Shown: piece after piece, positions 45,838 to 54,195 of the stretch
Layout: every line of letters starts with the position of its first letter
How positions within the stretch are numbered: the first letter of the stretch is position 1
Source of the DNA: Roseateles puraquae
GTDB taxonomy: Bacteria; Pseudomonadota; Gammaproteobacteria; Burkholderiales; Burkholderiaceae_C
Reading direction: 5' to 3'
Length of the DNA: 64,000 bases
Assembly (NCBI RefSeq): GCF_002205845.1
Contig: NZ_NISI01000001.1
Coordinates: 1 to 64,000 of the forward strand
Notes under the pieces: generated by a model
Database searches by the model: none
What the model was told of the DNA's origin: nothing
What the model saw: the letters and a program-made list of their open reading frames with translations, nothing else
Translations under genes and position numbers: made by a program

Positions 45838-47084
45838 AGCGGCTGGCAGCGAGATTCATCGCATGCGCCTGGCTCTGCGTGACGCTGTCCGCGCGTGCTG
45901 AAGACGTGCCGACCCCCGGCTTCCTGCCCTCCACCGCACAGGCGAGTGCCTGGATCGAGGCCGATCCGGCCGTAGCGCGCGCCCGTCTCGCCGCGGAGGC
46001 CGCCAACCACGGTGGTGCGGCCATTGCGGCTGGCCCGCATGAGTGGACTGCCCGCGTTCAGGGCCAGCGGCGCAGCTACCAGGACAGCGGCGCACGCTCC
46101 AACGAATGGACGGCGGCGCTCGAGCGCGCCATCCGCGTCAACGGCAAAGCCGGATTGGACCGCCAGCTAAGGGACCTGGAGGTGGAGTTGGGCCGAGCCC
46201 GCCTCGGCGAGGCGCGCCACGAGGCGGCCCGGACGCTGGCCGATGCCTGGACGGGCGTCATCGTTGCCAAACGCCAGCACGCACTGCTGCGCGACCAGCT
46301 TGCCATCGCCATGAGCAATCTCGACGTGGTGACCAAGCGCCAGCGGGCCGGTGATGCGTCGGCGCTGGACTCCAATGTCGCGCAGGGCGACATCGGCAGC
46401 ATTGCGCGTGATGTCAGCCAGGCCGCCACCGAAGTCGTCAAGGCTGAAGCCACGCTGCGCGTGCGCTTTGCGGCCGTGGTGCCGGACGGCATCGTGCTGC
46501 CACCTCCCCAGACGCCGGTCTGGCCCGAGGCCCAGTGGCGCGAGCGCGTGCTGGAGGAAGCCGACCCCATCAAGACTGCGGAGACGGAGTGGCGGCGCGC
46601 CGGCGTGACGGCCGCGCGGGCGCGGGCCGACCGCATCGCTGACCCCACGGTGGGCGTCTTCGCGGCCAACGAGGCGATGCGCAACGAACGGGTCGTGGGC
46701 CTGTCGATCAGCATCCCTTTCGGTGGCAGCTACCGCAGCGCGCGGGCGTTGCAGGCCGGCAAAGAGACCGACGCACTGCAGGCGGCGCTGGACCAAACGC
46801 GCCGCGAGATCGAGCTCGAAGCGGCACAGACCTACGCCGAGGCCACCGGCAGCCTGGAGCGCTGGCGCATCGCAAGCGAGACAGCCCGTCTCAGCGCTGA
46901 GAGCGCACGCTTGATGCAGCGCGCCTACGGCCTGGGCGCGGCGGACCTGCAGGCCTTGCTGCTGGCACGCCGCCAAGCTACCGATGCGGCACGCGCTGCC
47001 GTGCAGGCCCAGGGCGAGGCGGTGCGCTGGGAGATGCGTCTGCTGATTGACGCCCACCTGATCTGGGACCTGGCCCAAGACTGA
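45834..47084 (+). CDS. TolC-family outer-membrane factor (CzcC-like)
   Basis: This 416-aa exported protein has a signal peptide (RFIACAWLCVTLSARAED), coiled helical hairpins, and the repeated OEP layout (LRDLEVELGRARLGEARHEAARTLADAW; RREIELEAAQTYAEATGSLERW). The start has AAGGAG 8 nt upstream. In complete czc clusters this protein works with CzcA/CzcB, but here CzcA is reduced to a fragment and CzcB is absent. It might serve another pump such as the Cus system or be non-functional in context. Confidence 0.82.
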   Translation: MKRLAARFIACAWLCVTLSARAEDVPTPGFLPSTAQASAWIEADPAVARARLAAEAANHGGAAIAAGPHEWTARVQGQRRSYQDSGARSNEWTAALERAIRVNGKAGLDRQLRDLEVELGRARLGEARHEAARTLADAWTGVIVAKRQHALLRDQLAIAMSNLDVVTKRQRAGDASALDSNVAQGDIGSIARDVSQAATEVVKAEATLRVRFAAVVPDGIVLPPPQTPVWPEAQWRERVLEEADPIKTAETEWRRAGVTAARARADRIADPTVGVFAANEAMRNERVVGLSISIPFGGSYRSARALQAGKETDALQAALDQTRREIELEAAQTYAEATGSLERWRIASETARLSAESARLMQRAYGLGAADLQALLLARRQATDAARAAVQAQGEAVRWEMRLLIDAHLIWDLAQD

Positions 47085-47108
47085 TCCACGTAATCAAGAA
47101 GGTCACTC

Positions 47109-47894
47109 ATGCTCCGACTCTTTGCCCGGCCGCTGCTTGCGGTGGGCTTGTTCCTCACCTCGCTGGCCGCCTGGGCCCATGGCATCTCGGAAGCCGACAA
47201 GCAGCGCATGCTGGATGGCGGATACCTGCAGTACGTCAGCCTGGGAGCCAGCCACATGCTGACCGGCTATGACCACCTGCTCTTCCTGTTCGGCGTGGTG
47301 TTCTTCCTCACGCGGTTTGTGGATGTCGCCAAGTTCGTCACCGCCTTCACGCTCGGCCACTGCATCACGCTGATCTTGGCGACCTTCCTGAAGATCACGT
47401 GGAACTTTTGGCTGGTCGATGCGCTGATCGCCATCAGCGTGATCTACAAGGGTTTCGACAACAACGGCGGTTTCCAGAAGCACTTCGGCCGCGCCTCGCC
47501 CAACCTGCTGGCCGTCGTCTTCGGCTTCGGCCTGCTGCACGGCTTCGGCTTGTCGACGCGGCTGCAGCAACTGCCGCTGGGAGACGACCAGGTAGGCATG
47601 CTGATGCGCATCCTCAGCTTCAACGTCGGCGTAGAGCTGGGCCAGATCGCGGCCCTCGTCGTCATGGTCGGCCTGCTGTCGGTCTGGCGTCGGCGCGAGT
47701 CGTTTGCACGCTTCAGCGTGCTGGCTAACAACGCGCTGATGGCGGTGGGTAGCCTGCTGCTGCTGATGCAGCTGCACGGCTACCACCACGACATTGATGC
47801 AGAGAACCTGCGTTTCCCCGTCAAGGCGCATCGGCACGCCCACGAGGACCTGGAAGTCGAGAACAGCACCAAGACCGGGCGCGACAGCCTCTAA
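47109..47894 (+). CDS. HupE/UreJ-family membrane protein
   Basis: The 261-aa product has a signal peptide (LLAVGLFLTSLAAWAHG) and about 6 helices. HupE/UreJ-type motifs are visible: HMLTGYDHLLFLFGVVFFL, FTLGHCITLILA and FGLLHGFGLS. Conserved His/Asp residues in these helices are thought to bind Ni or Co. The C-terminus is His-rich (HRHAHED). It sits in the czc-type block between the TolC gene and DUF6488; Ni/Co permeation is inferred from family knowledge. Confidence 0.85.
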   Translation: MLRLFARPLLAVGLFLTSLAAWAHGISEADKQRMLDGGYLQYVSLGASHMLTGYDHLLFLFGVVFFLTRFVDVAKFVTAFTLGHCITLILATFLKITWNFWLVDALIAISVIYKGFDNNGGFQKHFGRASPNLLAVVFGFGLLHGFGLSTRLQQLPLGDDQVGMLMRILSFNVGVELGQIAALVVMVGLLSVWRRRESFARFSVLANNALMAVGSLLLLMQLHGYHHDIDAENLRFPVKAHRHAHEDLEVENSTKTGRDSL

Positions 47895-47927
47895 ACAATA
47901 TTCCCCTCCCCCCACCAAGGACTCACC

Positions 47928-48278
47928 ATGAAGCAATTCGTCAGCACCTTTGCGGCCCTGGCCGCCCTGTCCCTCTCGGCGCCAGCCTTTGCCGGCGGCG
48001 AGGGCGACTGCCATTTCCACGGTTCCACCCCGGCCAAGGCCGAGACCGTGTCTGGCTGCGCCGTCAAACGCCAGCAGCAGCTCATCGCCAGCGGCAAGCT
48101 CGACAAGTCTTGGCAGGCCGTGAAACCCGCCGCACCCGAGCAAGTCGACGGCCAGAAGGGCAAGGAATGGAAGTTCACTTTCAAGGACGCTGCTGCGACG
48201 GACAAATCCAAGGAGACCCTCTACATGTTCTTCACCCCGCAGGGCAATTTCATCGCTGCCAACTTCACCGGTAACTGA
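47928..48278 (+). CDS. DUF6488 periplasmic protein
   Basis: The 116-aa protein has a signal peptide (STFAALAALSLSAPAFAGG) and a small mature domain beginning EGDCHFHG with Cys and His that could bind metal, and ending TPQGNFIAANFTGN. Proteins of this type recur in czc/HupE neighbourhoods; function is unknown to me. After the stop lies a GCCCAC-CTCG-GTGGGC hairpin without a T-run, possibly a weak terminator or processing site. Confidence 0.8.
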   Translation: MKQFVSTFAALAALSLSAPAFAGGEGDCHFHGSTPAKAETVSGCAVKRQQQLIASGKLDKSWQAVKPAAPEQVDGQKGKEWKFTFKDAAATDKSKETLYMFFTPQGNFIAANFTGN

Positions 48279-48339
48279 TGCGCCCACCTCGGTGGGCACA
48301 TCGCCTGCCGAGGTCATTCAATATCAGCGGAGAAGCACC

Positions 48340-49659
48340 ATGCTCGACGTCCTCGCCAACCGCACCTATCGGCATCTCTTCTTCGCTCAGGTCATCGCTC
48401 TGGTCGGCACAGGCCTGGCCACGGTCGCCCTGGGCCTGCTGGCCTACGACCTGGCAGGGGCAGACGCCGGGGCGGTCCTTGGCACGGCGCTGGCCATCAA
48501 GATGCTGGCCTACATCGGCGTTGCGCCGGTGGCCTCCGCCTTCGCCGAACAACTGCCCCGCCGCACTCTGCTCGTCACTCTGGACTTGGTGCGCGCAGCG
48601 GTCGCCCTGCTGCTGCCTTTCGTCACTGAGATCTGGCAGGTCTATGTGCTGATCTTCGTGCTGCAGTCCGCCTCGGCCGCATTCACGCCCACCTTCCAGG
48701 CCACCATCCCCGACGTGCTTCCCAAGGAGGCGGACTACACCAAAGCATTGTCGCTGTCCCGCTTGGCCTACGACCTGGAGAGCCTGGGCAGTCCGGCGCT
48801 TGCCGCAGTGCTGCTGACGGTCGTCAGCTTCCACAGCCTCTTCCTCGGCACCGTCGTGGGTTTCATCGCGTCGGCGTTGTTCGTCGTGTCGGCCGTGCTG
48901 CCCAAGGCCAAAAAGCCGTCGCGCCGCAGCGTCTACGAGCGTACGACGCGCGGCAGCCGCATCTATCTGGCCACGCCGCGGCTGCGCGGGCTGCTGGCGT
49001 TGAACCTGGCCATCGCGTCGGCGAGCGCCATGGTCATCGTCAACACCGTCGTGCTCGTGCAAAGCCAGCTGCAGCTCAGCCAGCGCTTCACGGCCGGCGC
49101 GCTGGCAGCTTTTGGCGCAGGGTCCATGCTGGTGGCCCTGGGGCTGCCCAAGCTGCTGGAGCGGCTGCCGGATCGAAGGGTCATGCTGTTCGGTGCCGGG
49201 TTGCTGGCAACCGGTCTCTTCCTCGGGCCACTGGCGGTCGGGCGATTCGAGATGCTGGTGGCGCTGTGGCTGTTGCTCGGCATCGGCTATTCGCTGGCAC
49301 AGACACCGTCGGGCCGGCTGCTGCGGCGCTCCGCCAACGAAGAAGACCGACCTGCCCTCTTCGCCGCGCAGTTCGCCTTGTCGCATGCCTGCTGGCTCAT
49401 CACTTACCCAATGGCCGGCTGGATGGGCGCGCGGGTAGGGCTCAATGCCAGCTTCCTCGCCCTCGGCACGCTGGCCGCGCTGACGACGATCATGGGCATG
49501 TGGCTGTGGCCCAGCGACGACCCGGCCGAAGTGCCACACACCCACCCTGACATGCCGGCAGAACATGCCCATCTCCACGCCCCGGCGGTCGATGACCAGG
49601 GGCGGCATAGCCACGCCTACGTCATCGATGACGAGCACCAGCGCTGGCCGAGAGACTGA
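48340..49659 (+). CDS. MFS transporter with His-rich C-terminus
   Basis: This 439-aa major-facilitator protein has 12 predicted helices (first: RHLFFAQVIALVGTGLATVALGLLAYDLAG). The C-terminal tail is His-rich (HTHPDMPAEHAHLHAP; RHSHAY), suggesting metal interaction as in NreB-like nickel exporters. ATG 48340 is chosen; the 16-codon extension has no support. It closes the czc-type block and is about 60 bp from DUF6488, so likely co-transcribed. Substrate is not determinable; nickel or another divalent metal is plausible. Confidence 0.8.
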   Translation: MLDVLANRTYRHLFFAQVIALVGTGLATVALGLLAYDLAGADAGAVLGTALAIKMLAYIGVAPVASAFAEQLPRRTLLVTLDLVRAAVALLLPFVTEIWQVYVLIFVLQSASAAFTPTFQATIPDVLPKEADYTKALSLSRLAYDLESLGSPALAAVLLTVVSFHSLFLGTVVGFIASALFVVSAVLPKAKKPSRRSVYERTTRGSRIYLATPRLRGLLALNLAIASASAMVIVNTVVLVQSQLQLSQRFTAGALAAFGAGSMLVALGLPKLLERLPDRRVMLFGAGLLATGLFLGPLAVGRFEMLVALWLLLGIGYSLAQTPSGRLLRRSANEEDRPALFAAQFALSHACWLITYPMAGWMGARVGLNASFLALGTLAALTTIMGMWLWPSDDPAEVPHTHPDMPAEHAHLHAPAVDDQGRHSHAYVIDDEHQRWPRD

Positions 49660-50044
49660 CCATGAGTGTCAAGACACGCTGCTAAGACTCCGTACGTCGT
49701 GGCAACCGCGTGGCGGTTCGCGTCGACGGTCGGCGCGGCTTGGACGCAATTCCTGATTCGGTTGTCTGAATCTGGTTGCGACCCGGATCGCACGGGCTGC
49801 CGTTGGACTGGCAGGGCCGTAGTGACGCAGGACGCTGCTCTTGGGGCCGGCGAACAGCGGTTTCTGGAGATCAACGGCTCGCCAATGATCCGCGCCACGT
49901 GCTACTGCTGGCCGGCCGGCGAAGTTGGCGGCGCGAAGCGACGCGCGATCCAGTCGAAGCTGAGTATCCGTCCGGCCAACTCACCTTGAACGGCCCGTGG
50001 CCGGCAGCCAGGATGGTGCCCACCAAACAAGTTAGGTGGACACC
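49660..50044. other. Intergenic stretch before IS66
   Basis: I see no supportable gene in these 385 bp. The part before 50045 should contain the left end of the IS66 element, but I could not place a convincing GTAAGC-type terminal repeat. Confidence 0.4.
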
Positions 50045-50389
50045 ATGCCAGACGCCAAGCCGGCTAGCCGCCGACGTCACGATGCAGAGCTGAAGCGGCA
50101 AGTCATCGCCGCATGCGCGGCGCCAGGCGCGTCCGTGGCCCAAGTGGCGATGAGCTACGGCCTCAACGCCAATCTCGTTCACAAGTGGCGCCGCCTGGTT
50201 GCTGACGACGCAGAGGCTCGCAGCGCACCCGCCTTCGTCCCCGTGTCGGTGGTCGCGGAGGTCCCGCCATCTGATCCGCCGCAGTCCATCGAACTGGAGC
50301 TGCAGCGCGGGGCGGTCCACGTCCGCGTGCGCTGGCCGATGAGTGGTGCGACGGCCTGCGCCGCTTGGCTGCGCGAGATGCTGCGTTGA
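50045..50389 (+). CDS. tnpA: IS66-family TnpA
   Basis: This 114-aa IS66 OrfA has an HTH region (RRRHDAELKRQVIAACAAPGASVAQVAMSYGLNANLV in part, then HKWRRL). It is needed together with TnpB for IS66 transposition and is probably DNA-binding. ATG 50045 is preferred to GTG 50036. Its stop TGA lies inside the TTG start of tnpB (TTGATT), giving coupled translation. Confidence 0.88.
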   Translation: MPDAKPASRRRHDAELKRQVIAACAAPGASVAQVAMSYGLNANLVHKWRRLVADDAEARSAPAFVPVSVVAEVPPSDPPQSIELELQRGAVHVRVRWPMSGATACAAWLREMLR

Positions 50390-50718
50390 TTAGGGTCGAC
50401 GCGCTGTGGCTGGCAGTCGAGCCACTGGACATGCGCGCCGGCACCGAGGCCGCGCTACGGCGCGTGGTCGCAGTCTTCGGCGCTGCCAGGCCGCATCATG
50501 CCTACCTGTTCGCCAACCGCCGAGCCAACCGGATGAAGGTGCTTGTGCATGACGGCATCGGCGTGTGGCTGGCGGCCCGACGCCTCAACGCGGGCCGCTT
50601 CGTCTGGCCTCGCGATGTGACAGGCACGCTGAGCGTGAGCCGCACCCAGTTCGACGCCCTGGTGCTGGGCCTGCCGTGGCAGCACGTCGGCGAGACCGGC
50701 GTCATCACGCTGCTGTAG
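50386..50718 (+). CDS. tnpB: IS66-family TnpB (IS66 Orf2)
   Basis: This 110-aa protein has the IS66 Orf2 hallmark LAVEPLDMRAGTEAALRRVV, then YLFANRRANRMKVLVHDGIGVWLAARRLN (in part). The TTG start at 50386 overlaps the tnpA stop and yields the typical IRVDALWLAVEP N-terminus. Its biochemical role is unknown, but it is essential in the family. Intact. Confidence 0.92.
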   Translation: MIRVDALWLAVEPLDMRAGTEAALRRVVAVFGAARPHHAYLFANRRANRMKVLVHDGIGVWLAARRLNAGRFVWPRDVTGTLSVSRTQFDALVLGLPWQHVGETGVITLL

Positions 50719-50782
50719 CCGCGCGTCCATTGCGGCATCTGCCGATGGGCGGCGCGGCTAACGGCGGGCAGCATCACCACTC

Positions 50783-51640
50783 GTGATTGCCGACGACCTC
50801 GACACGCTCGATGCCAACCAACTGCGCGATGCCCTTCGGGCTGCACGCGCCGAGGCTGCGTTCAAGCAGGCCATCATCGACAAGCTCACGCACGAGAACG
50901 CCATCCTCAAGCGACTGAAGTTCGCGGCGCAGAGCGAGCGGTTCAGCGCCGAGCAGAAGAGCCTGCTGGATGAGACGCTGGACAGCGACCTGGCGGCTGT
51001 TGCCGCCGAGATTGAGGCGCTGCAGCCAGGCCGCGCCGCTGGTGAGCGGCAACAGCCTCGGCGAGAGAAGCTGCCGGCGCACCTGCCGCGCCGCGATGTG
51101 CGCCATGAACCCGAGAGCACGACCTGCGGCTGCGGCCAGGCCATGCAACGCATCGGCGAGGACGTGGCCGAGAAGCTGGACTACCAGCCCGGCGTCTTCA
51201 CTGTCGAGCGCCACATCCGCGGCAAGTGGGTGTGTAAGTGCTGCGAGCGGATCGTGCAGGCGCCGGTCGCCCCGCACATCATCGACAAGGGTCTGCCTAC
51301 GACGGGCCTGCTGGCCCAGGTGCTCGTGGCCAAGTACCTGGACCATCTGCCGCTGTACCGGCAGGAAGCCATCTTCGAGCGTGCCGGCCACGCCATCTCG
51401 CGCTCCACGCTGGCGCAGTGGGTCGGCGAGTGCGGCGTGCAACTGCAGCCGCTCGTTGACGCGCTGACCGCCGAGCTGCTGCGCCAGCCGGTGTTGCACG
51501 CTGACGAGACGCCGGTTGCGATGCTCAAGCCCGCCGGTCAGCGCGACGGCAAGACCCATCGGGCCTACCTCTGGAGCTACTGCAGCACGCAGTTCAGCCC
51601 GCTGCAAGCCGTCGTCTTCGACTTTGCCGACATCCGGCGA
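50783..51640 (+). pseudogene. tnpC: IS66-family TnpC transposase, 3'-truncated
   Basis: GTG 50783 starts a TnpC with an N-terminal leucine-zipper-like coil, a zinc-finger-like segment (TTCGCGQAMQRIGEDV; WVCKCCERIVQ) and the start of the DDE domain (HADETPVAML, first Asp). The frame departs from TnpC after VVFDFADIR at about 51640 of an expected 510-530 aa. The second catalytic residue and beyond are lost. The following bases belong to the upstream region of the next small gene. Confidence 0.9.
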
Positions 51641-51675
51641 ACCGTATTCACAACTCAAGTCAAAGAGGAGATCCC

Positions 51676-51813
51676 ATGCTTGCTCAGTTCACCAAGATCA
51701 TCAATGCATTCAGAGGGTTGCTCGAGAGCGCTGACCAGCACCGGGTAGGAGCATGCTTCATGCTCGCTACCGGCCTACTGATCGTTGCCGCGATCTACCT
51801 TATCCGTCATTGA
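51676..51813 (+). CDS. Small single-pass membrane protein (45 aa)
   Basis: ATG 51676 is preceded by GAGGAG at 5-6 nt spacing. The 45-residue product has an amphipathic N-terminus (LAQFTKIINAFRGLLESAD) and one transmembrane helix (VGACFMLATGLLIVAAIYLI) ending RH. I do not recognise it; small membrane proteins of this shape include type I toxins and small modulators. It starts right after the IS66 truncation point. Confidence 0.5.
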   Translation: MLAQFTKIINAFRGLLESADQHRVGACFMLATGLLIVAAIYLIRH

Positions 51814-51907
51814 GGGAGCTCGCCTACATGGGAAAGCGGCCCAGCGGCAAGTGCGCGGCGAGTTCCGCTGCTACCTTGGACATCCACTCGTCCCAATGGA
51901 GACCGCG

Positions 51908-52150
51908 ATGACCAACTCCTCTGCCGGCCCAGCGCCCGCGCCTGGTGACCATCAGAAATCCCCCGTCCAGTTGCCGACCGAGCCGGACAAGCCGGTCGAC
52001 GCGCCCATCACGCCGCAGCCGGAAGACAGCCCTGGACACGCCAATGCCAAGGCTCAGCCCGATCGGGTCGCGCAAAGCATTGAGGACGCCCATGCCGACG
52101 GGAGCGATCGGTCGAGCGAGACCGAATCGCCCCGAGGCTCAGGACCTTGA
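51908..52150 (+). CDS. Small disordered hypothetical protein
   Basis: The 80-aa product is rich in Pro, Ser, Asp and Ala with no hydrophobic core, so it is probably intrinsically disordered. ATG 51908 has a GGAG 6 nt upstream, which supports translation. No family is recognised. It converges with the next minus-strand gene. Confidence 0.4.
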   Translation: MTNSSAGPAPAPGDHQKSPVQLPTEPDKPVDAPITPQPEDSPGHANAKAQPDRVAQSIEDAHADGSDRSSETESPRGSGP

Positions 52151-52169
52151 GTACACCGATCTCAGGCTT

Positions 52170-52637
52170 TCATCCGCCGCGGAGCACCATGTAGACGGTC
52201 GTGCCGCTGATCGCGGCGCCCAGAAGCGCGCCCACAACGGCTCCGATGATCACAGGTAGCCACCAGTTTTGCTTGAGGCGGTCCGCCTCGAGATTGACAG
52301 CAGACACAGCTGAGTTGGTTTCAGTCGTCAAGTTGGTCAGTGCCGTCTTGGCCTTGCCTTCCGCCTTGGTCAACTGCTGCCCGATGCGATCAGCTGCATC
52401 ATCAACAGTGGTGTTGAACTTGCCTGCCACGACTTTTTCGATGTCGGCAGCCATCTGCTGTTGATTGGCGACCAACGTCTTCACGGTGCCAGCGACGAGC
52501 GCTGCGGCCGTGTTAACGCGCTGCACGGCGTCGCCTGCTGCTCCTTGCAGCGTCTGAGCGTGTTCGATGACGTCGGCAACGATGGGGACCAGCTCTTCGA
52601 GCGTCTCTGGTCGCTTCTTATCGGGATTGGATGACAT
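52170..52637 (-). CDS. Helical protein with C-terminal membrane anchor
   Basis: The 155-aa protein has long amphipathic helices (LEELVPIVADVIEHAQTLQGAAGDAVQRVNTAAALV in part) and ends with a transmembrane segment (WWLPVIIGAVVGALLGAAIS). The layout resembles tail-anchored coiled-coil proteins. ATG 52637 is chosen; a TTG at 52673 with GGAG nearby is possible. Function is unknown. It lies upstream of no clear partner on its strand. Confidence 0.6.
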   Translation of the reverse strand: MSSNPDKKRPETLEELVPIVADVIEHAQTLQGAAGDAVQRVNTAAALVAGTVKTLVANQQQMAADIEKVVAGKFNTTVDDAADRIGQQLTKAEGKAKTALTNLTTETNSAVSAVNLEADRLKQNWWLPVIIGAVVGALLGAAISGTTVYMVLRGG

Positions 52638-52699
52638 GTGAGGTAGGTGATGAGGGCCTGCGGATGCTTGCAAATCTCCGCCCTGCGGTTGAAATGAGG

Positions 52700-53470
52700 T
52701 CAGAGGGATGGACCATGATCAAGCGTTTGCTGCTTCGGCTCGACTCCGTGTGCCAGCTCGCCAGACACCTCTCGGCGCTGCAGTTCCTGTCGCACAGCAG
52801 ATGAAAACGCGCCGCGCGCGGCCTGACTTCGCGTGAACTCTTCCTCCCTGGCGCGCAGCCGGGCACGAAGCACACGAGAAGTCGCCTTCAGGTCTGTGAT
52901 GTTCTCAAGCGGCAGGTATGACAAACCGCCATTGCTGCCGACGCCCACGAGTAGCCCAGAAGTTTCGTAACCGTCGAGGCAGCCGAAAAGCTTGATCAAG
53001 CGGAGGTACAGGTCCAGCTCTGCCTTATTCGGTGGGTCTTTGTGCGCATCCTCGGCAACCTGCTCGGCAAAGGCCTCAAGTGAGATCCCTCCGTGCTCCT
53101 CGAGCTCCAGGTAGGGCCGCACGTTCATTTGAAACGTCGAGTTGTCAAACTCGTCAATGATGTGCTGCCCGGTCTCGACAAACCAGTGAGCTCGCAAAGA
53201 CGCTTTGCGAAGATCAACGTCTCGGCGCGTGGCGCCTCGGTACGTCGCCAGCTTGACGCGCTCCTTCTTCAGGTTGGCGCCAACGCGCTTGAACTCGATC
53301 AGCCGCCAAGCTCCAGGGAACTGCAGCATGACGTCACCCAGGACCTTGTCCAGTGGCGTCTGCTGCAGCAGATTCACGCATGAATCGATCTGCCTCGGGT
53401 TCTTGCCCATCACGAGCCCAAGCCCGTAGATGAAGTTCCCGATGATGACGTTCTCGTAAGGCGAAAGCAT
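52700..53470 (-). CDS. Possible PD-(D/E)XK nuclease-fold protein
   Basis: The 256-aa cytosolic protein is not one I recognise. Near the N-terminus GDVMLQFPGAWRLIEFKR gives D46 and E59-x-K61, the spacing and strand pattern of a PD-(D/E)XK nuclease core, after an N-terminal helix. The rest is helical with acidic and charged segments, and a Gly/Ser-rich VGVGSNGGLSYLPLENI region. It is followed by the 155-aa anchored protein on the same strand. A nuclease role, perhaps in defence, is inferred from three residues only. Confidence 0.55.
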   Translation of the reverse strand: MLSPYENVIIGNFIYGLGLVMGKNPRQIDSCVNLLQQTPLDKVLGDVMLQFPGAWRLIEFKRVGANLKKERVKLATYRGATRRDVDLRKASLRAHWFVETGQHIIDEFDNSTFQMNVRPYLELEEHGGISLEAFAEQVAEDAHKDPPNKAELDLYLRLIKLFGCLDGYETSGLLVGVGSNGGLSYLPLENITDLKATSRVLRARLRAREEEFTRSQAARGAFSSAVRQELQRREVSGELAHGVEPKQQTLDHGPSL

Positions 53471-53492
53471 TCGTTCCTCCCCTGCCCTCTGG

Positions 53493-54101
53493 CTACGGGC
53501 CTCCTTGTTGATCCGGGGCTACCGCGGTCACGGCCGTACCGTGCCATCGCCGCACGACGCGCTGGAAGAACAGGCTGTTGGGCAGTTGCAGCGTTGTGCC
53601 GTTCTGCTGATCGCCGCTTTCGAGAAGCGTGGTGTAGACCGGATTGATTTCGACCACGCGTCCCTTCATCCCCGGCTTGTCACCCGCTTCTAGCAGTTCG
53701 ACCGTGTCGCCAATCCGAAAGGACTTGGTGATGTAGATGAGCAGCGTGCAGAACAAGTTCGACAGCACGCTCCATGCTGCGAAGAACGCGACCGCGCCGA
53801 CGGTTGCAAACCCCGTGAACGCCGTCCAGAGCACTGCGCCCGAGACACCCATGCGCTCCAACGCCCAGAGCAGCGCGCCGAGGTAGACCAGGGCGCCGAC
53901 CACGCGAAGAAACAACGATGCCATGTTGACCGGCAGGCCGTACTTGGTCGTGACTCGGTCGATCAGCTTGTGGGCCAGCCGCATCAGCAGCCAGGCGCCC
54001 AAGACGATCATCACAACCTCCACCGCAGGAATGAGGATGTCGAGCCAGTCCGCTGCCCAGACGGGCAACTGGTCGTGTAGCGCTTGGATGAGCTTTCTCA
54101 T
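53493..54101 (-). CDS. MscS-family mechanosensitive channel, short form
   Basis: This 202-aa MscS-type protein has two N-terminal membrane helices, a pore-lining helix segment rich in Gly/Ala (VLWTAFTGFATVGAVAFFAAWSVLSNLF in part), and the beta domain (RIGDTVELLEAGDKPGMKGRVVEINPVYTTL). The C-terminal alpha-beta domain of longer MscS proteins is missing, so this is a minimal channel. It would gate on hypo-osmotic stress in the inner membrane. It lies 22 bp upstream of the nuclease-like gene on the same strand. Confidence 0.88.
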   Translation of the reverse strand: MRKLIQALHDQLPVWAADWLDILIPAVEVVMIVLGAWLLMRLAHKLIDRVTTKYGLPVNMASLFLRVVGALVYLGALLWALERMGVSGAVLWTAFTGFATVGAVAFFAAWSVLSNLFCTLLIYITKSFRIGDTVELLEAGDKPGMKGRVVEINPVYTTLLESGDQQNGTTLQLPNSLFFQRVVRRWHGTAVTAVAPDQQGGP

Positions 54102-54195
54102 GGAGGGAATGTCGTCGTCAGAAGTTTGAACGGATGTTCGCAGGCAGGAGTTTTACCTGCGCCGCCGCTTCGCGCCGGCAGTGTCGAGCTTGCGC

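Larger units (their letters stand above)
50045..51640 (+). mobile_element. IS66-family element, 3'-truncated
   Basis: The three genes tnpA, tnpB and tnpC occur in canonical order and overlap. The tnpC gene is interrupted at about 51640, so the right third of the element is missing, including the terminal repeat. Confidence 0.85.

Noticed and set aside
48265-49638. 457-codon minus-strand frame
   Set aside because: Antisense to the MFS transporter gene.
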